A stretch of 64,000 bases of DNA from Arcicella sp038230735 (GTDB lineage: Bacteria > Bacteroidota > Bacteroidia > Cytophagales > Spirosomataceae). Below are positions 33,903 through 42,539 of the stretch, piece after piece; position 1 is the stretch's first letter, and every line of letters begins with the position of its first letter. The notes below the pieces were generated by a model. That model was given only the letters and a program-made list of their open reading frames with translations, did no database searches and was not told the DNA's origin. The position numbers were made by a program, and so were the translations under genes. The DNA is taken from contig JBBRMR010000002.1 in assembly GCA_038230735.1 (NCBI GenBank), positions 1 through 64,000 on the forward strand, read 5' to 3'.

Positions 33903-36566
33903 ATGAAGAATCTCATCACCATATCCCTTGTTCTATTAGTAATATCAATCTCAACTTTTGCCCAAAATATACCCAAATTAGTTTGGGAGAAAAAAGTTGT
34001 TGAAACTAATTATTCACCAAGTAAAACATCATACCTTAACGGTATTAATCTTTCACCCGATGGAAATATTTTAGTAAAAGCCAATTATGCTAACAAAGCC
34101 AACAATGGTGATGACTATGCAATCAAGGCTTTTGACAAAAATGGAAATCAACTTTGGAACATTTTTGATTACAGTAAAAAACCCAATTCTATATTTGAAA
34201 GCCGTTATGTTCAAGACAAATATCTTTCTATAACCTCTGCTGCTAAAAACCTCAAAAGTGATACTGCTTTATATTTTGATAAAAATTTCACATACCTCAA
34301 AACCTTCAATACAAATTTTCCAAATACATACTCCCTTGATGTAGAAGATGGAGTAATCTATGCTACCACGGATAAAAAATTTATCAAATACGACCTTAAT
34401 GGGAAGGAAGAATGGCAATATCAGAATATCGAACCAACCGTTTTGGTCAATTCCACTGCCCCTTATATTGGTTTGGAAGGAGACACTTCTATTCAAAAGA
34501 AAAATATCCTCATTTTGAACAAAAATGGCAAAAAAATAGGACGAACCGAACCCCAAGTCTATTATAAAACCTACTCGACATCCGATAAAGGTTTCTGGCT
34601 TTTGACCGACGGTAATTATACCCAAGCAGCATACATAAAGTTTGATTCAACGGGAAAACAAACGGCTAAATTTATGCAATCAGATTTACCCGCTCGTTGG
34701 CAAAGTGATTTAGAGATTAGATTGGACGTGATGAAAAATAATGGTCTTTTTTCCATTTATATGAATGATAAAGCCGAGATTGTTTTCTTGCGGATGATGC
34801 CCGATGGAAGTTTGAAAAAATCAGTTAAAAATCTGGAAATCAGTAATGTAAAAGATAATAGAATAACGCTTGAGTATAGTCTTGTGGATGAAAATAATTG
34901 TATGTTTTTGTGTCACTATACCAAAGTAGGACAATTTGTAGGAAATACTTATATCGGAGTAGCCAAATTTGATGATGTTAATTTGGGATGGAGCAAGCAA
35001 ATTAATGATACTGGTTTAGGAAAAACCATAAGGTTTAATCTTGATAATGAGAATCTATTTTGCGTTGTTGATAATTATCCCACTACTAAAGTTGGACCAA
35101 CGGTTGGAGTGTTATCTATTTATAATTATGATGGTAGTCTGCGTTGGAAACAGACAAATCAAAATCAGGGAGTAGTAGATTTTAGAAGAATTAATGATGC
35201 TCTTTACATTGAAAAAATTTATATAAACCTTGAATTTACCTCTAAAGTAAAATACAACGATGGGGCATTAATTTGGGAGAAACCATATTTCATCAATTCA
35301 TTAGCAAAAGATATAAAATTTGATAATTTAGGTAACAATTACATCAGATACACTTATTGTCCAGACAGTTCTTATACTTATTGCTCTAAAAAATTTAGCA
35401 AAATTGTGGTCTCTAACAAAAATGATGAAGTCATAGGTGAATATTATGAGCCTAAAGTTAATAATTCATTTCTTGTTGATTTTGATATTGATAAAGACAA
35501 TAATTTAATAACCATGTCTGTGGAATCAGTAAATGGTAAGGTTAATAATAGCTATACGCTCCGCAAAATAAAATTCTGTGGAAACGCTTTCAGCACTATC
35601 ACTCCTCCACAAATTTCAGGTATCACAGATGCTTGCCCTGGGGAGAAAATCAAACTCTCTATTCCAAAAGTTGAAGGCGTAAGTTATCAATGGCAAAAAG
35701 ACGGAAAAGACTTGCTTGTGGAAGGCAAAGATGCCGTTCAAGATGTTGCCGTTTCAGGAAATTATACGGTTAGCCTCAAAGACTTAACTTGCTTAAATTC
35801 AGTTACTTCCAAGGAGTTAAAGGTAAATATTCGCTCACTACCCAATTCAGAAATTAAAGCCTTAAAACTTAGTTTTTGTCAAGGTGATAAAACCACTATC
35901 ACTTCCACTACCAATGGTACTTTTTTTCAATGGCAAAAGGATGAAAAGGATATTCCAAACGCCACTACTGCCAATTATGAAGTTACTCAATCAGGTTTTT
36001 ATCGTTTGGGCGTAAGGGATGAAAAATGCCCACAAATTGGCTATTCTAACATTATACCCATTGAAGTAAAACCCTTGCCCGATGCCATCATTTCTACCGA
36101 CATCAAAACGGTAATTATTGAACCTTTTACCGTGAAAATGACCGCCAATGTAGGTACAGGTTTGAGCTATCAATGGGCAAAAAATGATACTATTATTGCC
36201 AATGCAATAACGGCTATTTATGAGACAAAAAAGACGGGAAAATTTACGGTAACGGTTAGCAAAGATGGGTGTTCAAAAACTTCCGAACCCTTACTAATCA
36301 GCATCCAAATAGCCTTGGCGAATGATACAGAAATGGGAGAAGATGAAGTAAAAATTTACCCCAATCCGAATCAGGGAGAATTTAAAATAATGCTTCCTAA
36401 TAGGTTAAAAGGTGCTGATATTCAGTTGTTTAATTTACTTGGACAAGAGTATACACTTATACATACGGGTGATAAAATGCAAGCCCAAGGCGTAAAGCAA
36501 GGAACGTATTTTTTGAAAATTAGCAAGGGAGAAAAAATCCTTACTTCTAAGATTGTAATTTATTGA
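33903..36566 (+). CDS. T9SS-sorted cell-surface protein with Ig-like domains
   Basis: An 887-residue protein. The signal peptide is MKNLITISLVLLVISISTFAQ. The first 540 residues form a repetitive beta region with KAFDKNGNQLWNIF-like strands typical of a beta-propeller. Three Ig-like modules follow (SYQWQKDGKD, FFQWQKDEKD, SYQWAKND). The end (VKIYPNPNQGEFKI... to TSKIVIY) is a type IX sorting domain. It is likely surface-attached or secreted. No catalytic motif is seen and the function is unknown. It is monocistronic with a strong terminator. Confidence 0.85.
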   Translation: MKNLITISLVLLVISISTFAQNIPKLVWEKKVVETNYSPSKTSYLNGINLSPDGNILVKANYANKANNGDDYAIKAFDKNGNQLWNIFDYSKKPNSIFESRYVQDKYLSITSAAKNLKSDTALYFDKNFTYLKTFNTNFPNTYSLDVEDGVIYATTDKKFIKYDLNGKEEWQYQNIEPTVLVNSTAPYIGLEGDTSIQKKNILILNKNGKKIGRTEPQVYYKTYSTSDKGFWLLTDGNYTQAAYIKFDSTGKQTAKFMQSDLPARWQSDLEIRLDVMKNNGLFSIYMNDKAEIVFLRMMPDGSLKKSVKNLEISNVKDNRITLEYSLVDENNCMFLCHYTKVGQFVGNTYIGVAKFDDVNLGWSKQINDTGLGKTIRFNLDNENLFCVVDNYPTTKVGPTVGVLSIYNYDGSLRWKQTNQNQGVVDFRRINDALYIEKIYINLEFTSKVKYNDGALIWEKPYFINSLAKDIKFDNLGNNYIRYTYCPDSSYTYCSKKFSKIVVSNKNDEVIGEYYEPKVNNSFLVDFDIDKDNNLITMSVESVNGKVNNSYTLRKIKFCGNAFSTITPPQISGITDACPGEKIKLSIPKVEGVSYQWQKDGKDLLVEGKDAVQDVAVSGNYTVSLKDLTCLNSVTSKELKVNIRSLPNSEIKALKLSFCQGDKTTITSTTNGTFFQWQKDEKDIPNATTANYEVTQSGFYRLGVRDEKCPQIGYSNIIPIEVKPLPDAIISTDIKTVIIEPFTVKMTANVGTGLSYQWAKNDTIIANAITAIYETKKTGKFTVTVSKDGCSKTSEPLLISIQIALANDTEMGEDEVKIYPNPNQGEFKIMLPNRLKGADIQLFNLLGQEYTLIHTGDKMQAQGVKQGTYFLKISKGEKILTSKIVIY

Positions 36567-36579
36567 GCAATCGGCAATA

Positions 36580-36623
36580 AAAAAGCGAATCTTGGGAATT
36601 GGATTTCCTCAGATTCGCTTTTT
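36580..36623 (+). terminator. Terminator after the T9SS protein gene
   Basis: AAAAAGCGAATCT (36580-36592) pairs perfectly with AGATTCGCTTTTT (36611-36623). Confidence 0.9.
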
Positions 36624-36679
36624 AGATTTAGTACTTTATTCCAAACCCGATAGCCTAAAGCTAACTGCCGATAGCCAAA

Positions 36680-37645
36680 TCAATATCTCCTCACCTTTAA
36701 AGACTGCAAACCGCCTTCAAATTTGATGGTGATTTTCTTGGTGGCTTTATCATAATCGGGCGTTTCCCAATGACCATCTTTTTGAATAAACCCGTCAAAA
36801 TCTTTATCATTCAAACCGCCATCAATCTCAACTCTACACCCTGTGGTGGTTGGCACTTGAAATTCAATATCGGTCAATCCAGACTCAACTTTTACATCTA
36901 AATTATCTACCTTGTCGCCTAATTTTACATCGGTTTCTGTTAAACCCGTTTTGATGGAAAGATTTTTGATTTTATAAGCACTCAAATCGAAATCTGCCTT
37001 GCCCGCTCCAAATTCAAATTTCATGTCCCAAATCACATCAGGATTCAGTTTTAGATTGACCTTATTATGATTGTTATCGCCAAAATCAACTTTATTGGTT
37101 TTGCCTTTCAAGGTGAAATCAACCGTTGGGCTATCAGCGTCTCCCGTTTTCTTTAAGGAAATATTGCCAAAATTTAAAGTAGCATCGGCTTCTGCCAATT
37201 GCGAAGTTGTTTCCTTAATATCAAATTCAGCCGCACCACCTTTAAATTCAAGCTTTGCACTTTTGATATTGGCATTCATGGGTTCGGATAACTTTTGATT
37301 CGCTCCTTTGAAAGAGGTGTCTCCATCATTATCTTCGTCATTATTGTCATCATCATCGCTACCATTAAAATCGAAGTTTCTACTACCAATGGCGTTTTCA
37401 ACTTTATTTGAACAACTCCGAACAACAATCGTTGGGATGGCGATGCACAACAATACAATCGTAACGACCGTTGAGGTTTGGCTACTTTTGCCCAAAACTG
37501 CCACCAAGCCCAAATAAATTAGTAGGAGAGGCCATAAACGAAATATTTCGTGCCAATTGACATTAAACCAATCCAGTTCTTTTCCCAAGAAAAGGAGACC
37601 AAGCAGAATCAAAATCCCGCCCGAGAATAAATTTTTAGAGTTCAT
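36680..37645 (-). CDS. LiaF-type envelope protein
   Basis: A 321-residue protein with two to three N-terminal membrane segments (about 8-22, 35-53, 60-75: GGILILLGLLFLG, LWPLLLIYLG, TIVLLCIAIP). A Lys/Asp-rich linker with a poly-Asp stretch follows (about 95-110), then a C-terminal LiaF/DUF4097-like beta domain with SAKLEFKGGAAEFDI, FGAGKADFDLS and VESGLTDIEFQVP repeats. Such proteins sense or modulate cell-envelope stress. It lies 91 bases after the PspC gene on the same strand and is likely co-regulated. Confidence 0.8.
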   Translation of the reverse strand: MNSKNLFSGGILILLGLLFLGKELDWFNVNWHEIFRLWPLLLIYLGLVAVLGKSSQTSTVVTIVLLCIAIPTIVVRSCSNKVENAIGSRNFDFNGSDDDDNNDEDNDGDTSFKGANQKLSEPMNANIKSAKLEFKGGAAEFDIKETTSQLAEADATLNFGNISLKKTGDADSPTVDFTLKGKTNKVDFGDNNHNKVNLKLNPDVIWDMKFEFGAGKADFDLSAYKIKNLSIKTGLTETDVKLGDKVDNLDVKVESGLTDIEFQVPTTTGCRVEIDGGLNDKDFDGFIQKDGHWETPDYDKATKKITIKFEGGLQSLKVRRY

Positions 37646-37736
37646 GATTTTTCAGTTAATAGTGAAAAAATAATAGAGAATAGTTTTAAAAAATAGTTGA
37701 TAAGACCAAAATTTTGGCTTTTCTATCAACTATTAA

Positions 37737-38171
37737 TTATTCTTTATTAACTGAGTTATTTTTGTCTTTGAAAATAATATACCCGCCTACGGCAATTAAA
37801 ATGAGAGGCCAGAATTTGCCAAAATCAAAATCGGGAAGCCATTCGTCTAAAAGGAAAATTGTTCCAAGGGCAATCAGAATGATACCCCATACTCTATTTT
37901 TGTCGTTTTTCATGTTTGTTAGTGTTGCGTTAAAGGATGAATCGGTTGAGGCATTAGCATCACCCATAGATGCTGTCTGCCATTGGTGTTGTACGGGCAA
38001 TGATGCCCACAAGATAATATAAATCCAGAAGAAAATGCCGTGTGTGAAAATTAATCCTACGGCTAAAATTATTCTTACTACGGCTACGTCAATGCCAAAA
38101 CGTTCTGCTAATCCTGCTGCTACGCCCCCCAACTGTCCACGTGAAGGTATGCGAAATAAAGTCTGGTTCAT
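37737..38171 (-). CDS. PspC-domain membrane protein
   Basis: A 144-residue protein. The N-terminal PspC domain is FRIPSRGQLGGVAAGLAERFGIDVAVVRIILAV, followed by a membrane helix and a WASLP boundary. A linker leads to two C-terminal helices (VWGIILIALGTIFLL and FWPLILIAVGGYIIF) of the LiaI/DUF5668 type. It forms an envelope-stress pair with the LiaF-type gene downstream. Confidence 0.9.
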   Translation of the reverse strand: MNQTLFRIPSRGQLGGVAAGLAERFGIDVAVVRIILAVGLIFTHGIFFWIYIILWASLPVQHQWQTASMGDANASTDSSFNATLTNMKNDKNRVWGIILIALGTIFLLDEWLPDFDFGKFWPLILIAVGGYIIFKDKNNSVNKE

Positions 38172-38488
38172 GGTTTATGCTATTTAGACTGTGTAAAGGT
38201 ACTACTTTTTTATACATAGTACCTTGTTTTATGTCTGAAAGGTATAACGAGTTTTATGAATGGCAATTGAGAACTCAATGAACGGTAAAGGGGAATTAAG
38301 AATGGATAAATTTTCGTTTAAGGATTTATTACATTTAAAAGGTACACGGTAAAAGGTGAACGTTTGCTTCGGGGATAAAGTAATTCTCTAAAACACAACA
38401 AAAAGGGCTTATGAAACCATCATAAACCCTTTTTATTTTATCGGAGGTCAAATCCGTTCACCGTGAACCGTTTACCCTTCACCGAAAA
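38172..38488. other. Gap of 317 bases: leader, terminator and 'gttcaccg' repeats
   Basis: No gene is seen. The left part is the promoter region of the pspC-type gene. GGTACACGGTAAAAGGTGAACG (near 38341) and CGTTCACCGTGAACCG (near 38454) are complementary repeat modules of the same family as at 42.3-42.5 kb. Between them is a hairpin terminator (38400-38434). Confidence 0.6.
38400..38434 (-). terminator. Terminator of the coiled-coil secreted protein gene
   Basis: AAAAAGGGCTTATGA pairs with TCATAAACCCTTTTT with one mismatch and a T/A-rich flank on both strands. It lies downstream of the minus-strand gene ending at 38489. Confidence 0.8.
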
Positions 38489-39166
38489 TTACAACTTCGG
38501 CACTTTCGCTTTTGCCTCCTCAACCTTCTTCATTTGAACATTTGAATTTTCAGCCGCCGAGATTTGGTCTTTTTTGTTTTGCTCAACATCCGTCAAAAGT
38601 TTTTCCAGTTCAACACGGTTTTCTTCAATCTTTTTCAAGAGTTTCTCTTTGTCCTTTTTATTATCCTCAATGGCACGAACCATTTTATCGCCCATTTTGA
38701 TGGTTTTGGTCTGTTTATCCTTCACATCTTCCATCGTCTTCTCTTCAATTCTAACGGCTTCTTGCAGATTAATCATTTCAACAAAATCGTTCAAAATCTT
38801 CTCGGCTGCGGCATATTTAGGGTGCGTTGCATTTACATATACCTCATCACCCAAACCCAATGACATAAAGATTTTTGAACGTCCTTTTTCGTAAGAAATC
38901 CTACTGACCATCATAACAGGGTCGCCTGAAATGGTTGGCATAATTGCTCCATTTACTTTATAAGCCCCACTTCTGCCCGATTCTACTTTGCCATATTTGG
39001 CTAATTCCACTTGCCATGATTGCTTGACATATTTGTCGTCCACCGCAACGGACGTATAAAGACCTTCTTTATTCGCTTTCTCTACTTCTTGTGTTCCCGA
39101 GAAAACTTGGGCATTAACCGACTGAAAACCACCCAATAACGTAATGAATAATAATAGCTTTTTCAT
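38489..39166 (-). CDS. Secreted hypothetical protein with C-terminal coiled coil
   Basis: A 225-residue protein starting at MKKLLLFITLLGGFQSVNAQ, a clear signal peptide. The middle part (about 25-130) is globular (VDDKYVKQSWQVELAKYGKVE, GDPVMMVSRISYEKGRSKIF, LGLGDEVYVNATHPKY). Residues 130-220 form a charged coiled coil rich in Lys and Glu. I do not recognise the family. The 25-residue upstream extension to 39241 lacks family-like features, so the internal ATG is used. Confidence 0.7.
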   Translation of the reverse strand: MKKLLLFITLLGGFQSVNAQVFSGTQEVEKANKEGLYTSVAVDDKYVKQSWQVELAKYGKVESGRSGAYKVNGAIMPTISGDPVMMVSRISYEKGRSKIFMSLGLGDEVYVNATHPKYAAAEKILNDFVEMINLQEAVRIEEKTMEDVKDKQTKTIKMGDKMVRAIEDNKKDKEKLLKKIEENRVELEKLLTDVEQNKKDQISAAENSNVQMKKVEEAKAKVPKL

Positions 39167-39369
39167 AAATAATTTTGAAATTAAAAGATTATATGATAAA
39201 AATGATTTCCTGCAATTTATGGCATTGTGCCTAAATAACAAAGATTTGACTGTTAAAGGTTTAGGAAGTAACTTTCTAAATTACTTATTTGTAGTTTTAA
39301 ATGATGTATTGCCCATTTTTTATGAATAGATTTGTTCCAAAAAAACCTTAATTCCTTAATATTTTAAAA

Positions 39370-40467
39370 ATGAAACGTAACACAATCCTTATTTTATTAC
39401 TGATAATCAGTCAATTAGCTTTTGCCCAAAGCAAATATTGGCAAATTATCCCTTTCGTAAAACCCATAGAAAACCCAATTCTCCAAGCGGATTCAAGCTA
39501 TATTTTCAATTGCCCCATGCGTCATGAACCCGTGCGGTGGCAAAAAGCGGATGTTTTTAATCCCGCCGCCATTGTTAGACATGGAAAAATTTATCTTTTA
39601 TTCAGAGCCGAAGATATTCCTGGGACAAAAATTGGCTTCCGTACTTCCCGCATCGGTTTGGCAATTAGTGAAGATGGTTTACATTTCAAAAAACGAAAAA
39701 ATCCCGTTTTATATCCTGCCAAAGATGAATTTTCCAAATACGATAATCCAGGCGGTTGCGAAGACCCACGCATCGTGGAATCTCCAAAGGGAAGGTACAT
39801 CGTAACCTATACCTCATGGAACAGAGACGTTGCGAGATTGAGTGTTGCCTCTTCCAAAGACCTCATTCATTGGAGAAAGCATGGACCAATTTTCGAAAAA
39901 CCTTTACACGGAAAATACCTAAATACATGGTCAAAATCAGGCTCAATCGTTACTCAGCTAAGAAAAGGCAAAATTATAGCCGCAAAAATTAAGGGCAAAT
40001 ATTGGATGTATTGGGGTGAAAAAGGGGTAAATTTAGCCACTTCACGAGACTTAATTCATTGGACTCCCGTAACAAACCAACAAGGCGAATTGGTATATGC
40101 TATGCAAATCCGACCAAAAAAATACGATAGTGATTTAACTGAACCTGGTCCACCAGCCCTATTAACTAAAAATGGAATCGTACTTTTTTATAACGGTAAA
40201 AATGCCAAAGGTGAAAATTCTGACACAACTCTTTTAGCAGATACCTATTCGGGTGGGCAAGCTCTTTTTGACAAAAACGACCCCACAAAACTGTTGGATA
40301 GAATGGATAATTGCTTCATCAAGCCCGACCGCCCCCACGAAATGCGTGGTCAATATGCCTCTGGCACCACGTTTATTGAAAGTTTAGTCTATTTCAAAAA
40401 GAAATGGTTTCTCTATTATGGAACGGCGGATAGTATGGTGGGCGTAGCAATTAAGGAATCAAAATGA
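39370..40467 (+). CDS. Secreted GH130-family glycosidase
   Basis: A 365-residue five-bladed beta-propeller of the GH130 mannoside phosphorylase/hydrolase family. The signal peptide is MKRNTILILLLIISQLAFAQ. Motifs are FNPAAIVRHGKIYLLFRAED, RIGLAISEDGLHF, NPGGCEDPRIVE, SSKDLIHWRKHGP and YWGEKGVNLATSRDLIHW. Because it is exported, where phosphate donors and nucleotide economy matter less, a beta-mannosidase-type hydrolase is more likely than a phosphorylase. Its stop overlaps the next start (ATGA), so translation is coupled to the MocA-like gene. Confidence 0.88.
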   Translation: MKRNTILILLLIISQLAFAQSKYWQIIPFVKPIENPILQADSSYIFNCPMRHEPVRWQKADVFNPAAIVRHGKIYLLFRAEDIPGTKIGFRTSRIGLAISEDGLHFKKRKNPVLYPAKDEFSKYDNPGGCEDPRIVESPKGRYIVTYTSWNRDVARLSVASSKDLIHWRKHGPIFEKPLHGKYLNTWSKSGSIVTQLRKGKIIAAKIKGKYWMYWGEKGVNLATSRDLIHWTPVTNQQGELVYAMQIRPKKYDSDLTEPGPPALLTKNGIVLFYNGKNAKGENSDTTLLADTYSGGQALFDKNDPTKLLDRMDNCFIKPDRPHEMRGQYASGTTFIESLVYFKKKWFLYYGTADSMVGVAIKESK

Positions 40468-41045
40468 AAATATCCGTCTTAATCCTCGCCGCTGGTAGTT
40501 CCAGTCGTTTGGGGCAACCTAAACAATTAGTAGAATTTGAAGGACGAACGCTCATAGAGAGAATTACTCATACCGCCTTGTCAGTTTCGGAAGAAGTTTT
40601 GGTTGTTTTGGGAGCCAATATTGAATTGATAAAACCGAAACTTTCTGCCTTTTCAGACCGTATCAATGTTATCGAAAACGGTGATTGGGAAGGAGGAATG
40701 GGGACATCTATAAGTCTTGGGATAGGAAATTTAGCCTCAAAATCAGATGGGGTTATAATTTTATTAGCTGACCAGCCCTTTATTTCACAAGTTCTTTTGC
40801 AAACCATGATGCAAACCTTTGCAGAAAAAAAATACCCAATTGTGGCTTGTGATTATGGCAATCAATTGGGCGTTCCAATATTGTTTGATAAATCATTTTT
40901 TCCTGAACTTAAAGACTTGAAAGGAGAACAAGGAGCAAAATCATTTTTTAAAAATTATTCTAAAAAAATTATTTCTATTGATTTTAAAGACGGTTTATTC
41001 GACATTGATACCCCCGAAGACCTGTCGAAATTAACATCATTGTAA
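40464..41045 (+). CDS. MocA/MobA-like nucleotidyltransferase
   Basis: A 193-residue cytidylyltransferase-type protein with the nucleotide-binding LILAAGSSSRLGQPKQL N-terminus, NGDWEGGMGTSIS, the LLADQPFIS metal-binding segment, and IDTPEDL. Members with this layout (MocA) attach CMP to molybdopterin for xanthine-dehydrogenase-type enzymes. That would suit the orphan 2Fe-2S subunit at 3.9 kb, but the link is inference. It overlaps the GH130 stop codon by four bases. Confidence 0.85.
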   Translation: MKISVLILAAGSSSRLGQPKQLVEFEGRTLIERITHTALSVSEEVLVVLGANIELIKPKLSAFSDRINVIENGDWEGGMGTSISLGIGNLASKSDGVIILLADQPFISQVLLQTMMQTFAEKKYPIVACDYGNQLGVPILFDKSFFPELKDLKGEQGAKSFFKNYSKKIISIDFKDGLFDIDTPEDLSKLTSL

Positions 41046-41377
41046 AACAAAAATACCGAAGAATAATCTTCGGTATTTTTTGTTTCCTCTTCGCAAATAG
41101 CGAATCGTAATCTTTAACTGGATTTTGTTTTGGTATGATTGATAGTGGTTAAATATTCTGATAGTGGTTATACAAATGATTAATGATCAAATATTTAGTA
41201 AACAAATACTGAGAATTGTCATAACTATCAATATTACAATGCAAAGTTCTGCAAATTTTAGACAATAATAAATAGCCAAATTGGCTATTTTCTGACATAA
41301 ATCAATTATTTTTGTTTGCCTTCGAGCAAACATTGCTATTAAATTATGGTAACTCTTAAAATTATTATTCCTCCTTT
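41046..41377. other. Regulatory gap before the LuxR-type gene
   Basis: 332 bases without a gene. After the terminator there are two direct copies of GATAGTGGTTA (41141-41151 and 41160-41170), an inverted repeat AATAGCCAA/TTGGCTATT (41270-41290) and a small stem TGTTTGC/GCAAACA (41313-41332). These may be regulator sites of the LuxR-type gene. Confidence 0.5.
41051..41078 (+). terminator. Terminator of the GH130-MocA operon
   Basis: AAATACCGAAGA (41051-41062), loop ATAA, TCTTCGGTATTT (41067-41078), followed by a T-run. Confidence 0.93.
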
Positions 41378-42181
41378 ATGCAGAATTTGCCCAACCATTC
41401 ATTAGAGCAATTATATCGTAAATGTTTGGAAGCCGTAAGTAGTATTTCGGGTATTGATTCAGAGAAATCTACGGAGAAATACTTACAAGAAATGGGGTTT
41501 TTCAACAAGGATACCACTTATATGAATGCCGTGTATGGTATTATGGATATGTCTAATCTTTCTTTTAAATACATCGTCAATACGGACGTAGCTTTGGGAA
41601 TTCCAGTTGATAATTTTATGCAAAAAGGATTTAGTCAGTTTTTGGGGTCAATGATTCCTGATTCTAAAAATGTATCTTCTATTCCAACGCTTTTCAAATT
41701 TATGACCGATTCTATTCGAGAAGCACCCGTTAAAATCAGAACCAATTTTATCGCTTACGGTTTTGGGATGAAGCATTTCAGACCAAGTGGACAGCCTTTT
41801 CATACGATGGTTCAGATTTTTGGATTAGAATTTGATGAAACAGGAATCCCAACGCTCTGTTTTATTGTGGACCAAGACATTGAACATCTTATTAAAACAA
41901 CCGATAATTATCTGGGCAGATTGAGTTTCAATGGAGGTGAATTTGTTACAACATTTTCTTCCAAAGAGCAAGTTTTGAAAAAGCAAGATATTTTTACTGA
42001 ACGTGAATTAGACGTATTGAAGTTACTTCTTAAAGGTTACGAATCTAAACTGATCGGCGAAAAACTGTTTATTAGTTCAAATACAGTGGATAATCATCGG
42101 AAAAATATGATTCGTAAAGTGGATGCACGAGATACTACGGCACTCATTCAGATTTCAAAACAATTGGGTATTTTAAGATAA
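41378..42181 (+). CDS. LuxR-type HTH transcriptional regulator
   Basis: A 267-residue regulator. The N-terminal region (about 1-195) is PAS-like without a clear ligand motif. The C-terminal LuxR/GerE helix-turn-helix is FTERELDVLKLLLKGYESKLIGEKLFISSNTVDNHRKNMIRK (about 208-250), with all family landmarks. It lacks a phosphoacceptor receiver domain, so the input signal is unknown. The upstream repeats could be its own binding sites. A terminator follows. Confidence 0.88.
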   Translation: MQNLPNHSLEQLYRKCLEAVSSISGIDSEKSTEKYLQEMGFFNKDTTYMNAVYGIMDMSNLSFKYIVNTDVALGIPVDNFMQKGFSQFLGSMIPDSKNVSSIPTLFKFMTDSIREAPVKIRTNFIAYGFGMKHFRPSGQPFHTMVQIFGLEFDETGIPTLCFIVDQDIEHLIKTTDNYLGRLSFNGGEFVTTFSSKEQVLKKQDIFTERELDVLKLLLKGYESKLIGEKLFISSNTVDNHRKNMIRKVDARDTTALIQISKQLGILR

Positions 42182-42234
42182 ACACATTTCATCAACACTA
42201 ACACACACTCATTATTAACCTCAAATTATTTAAC

Positions 42235-42265
42235 AAAGTCGGTTTTCTTCACAGATACCGACTTT
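42235..42265 (+). terminator. Terminator of the LuxR-type gene
   Basis: AAAGTCGGT (42235-42243) pairs with ACCGACTTT (42257-42265) and runs into ATTTG. Confidence 0.8.
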
Positions 42266-42309
42266 ATTTGTTTTCAGTCCAACCGTTATGAATTAACTTT
42301 GCAAATTAA

Positions 42310-42538
42310 AAGGTAAATGGTTAAGGGTGAACGGTACACAGTAAAGGCTATACATGAAATCACTTCATATTTTACTTTATTGAATACCCTAACACTTTTC
42401 ATTAACCTTCTGATTCATCTCATTAATTTAATTCAGCGTTTTCGAGTATCGTTCACCGTTTCCCGTAAACCGTTCATCATTTCCCGTGAACCGTTTACCG
42501 TAAATTGTGAACTGTTCACCGTGAACCGTTTACCAAAA
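42310..42538. repeat. 'gttcaccg / cggtgaac' repeat array before purL
   Basis: Complementary words GGTAAATGGTTAAGGGTGAACGG at the left and GTTCACCGTTTCCCGTAAACCG, CCCGTGAACCGTTTACCG and GTTCACCGTGAACCGTTTACC at the right can fold over the whole gap. No gene is credible here. The same words occur at 24.26, 38.3, 38.45 and 53.85 kb. The 358-base gap 42182-42539 holds this array and the LuxR terminator. Confidence 0.75.
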
Positions 42539-42539
42539 A

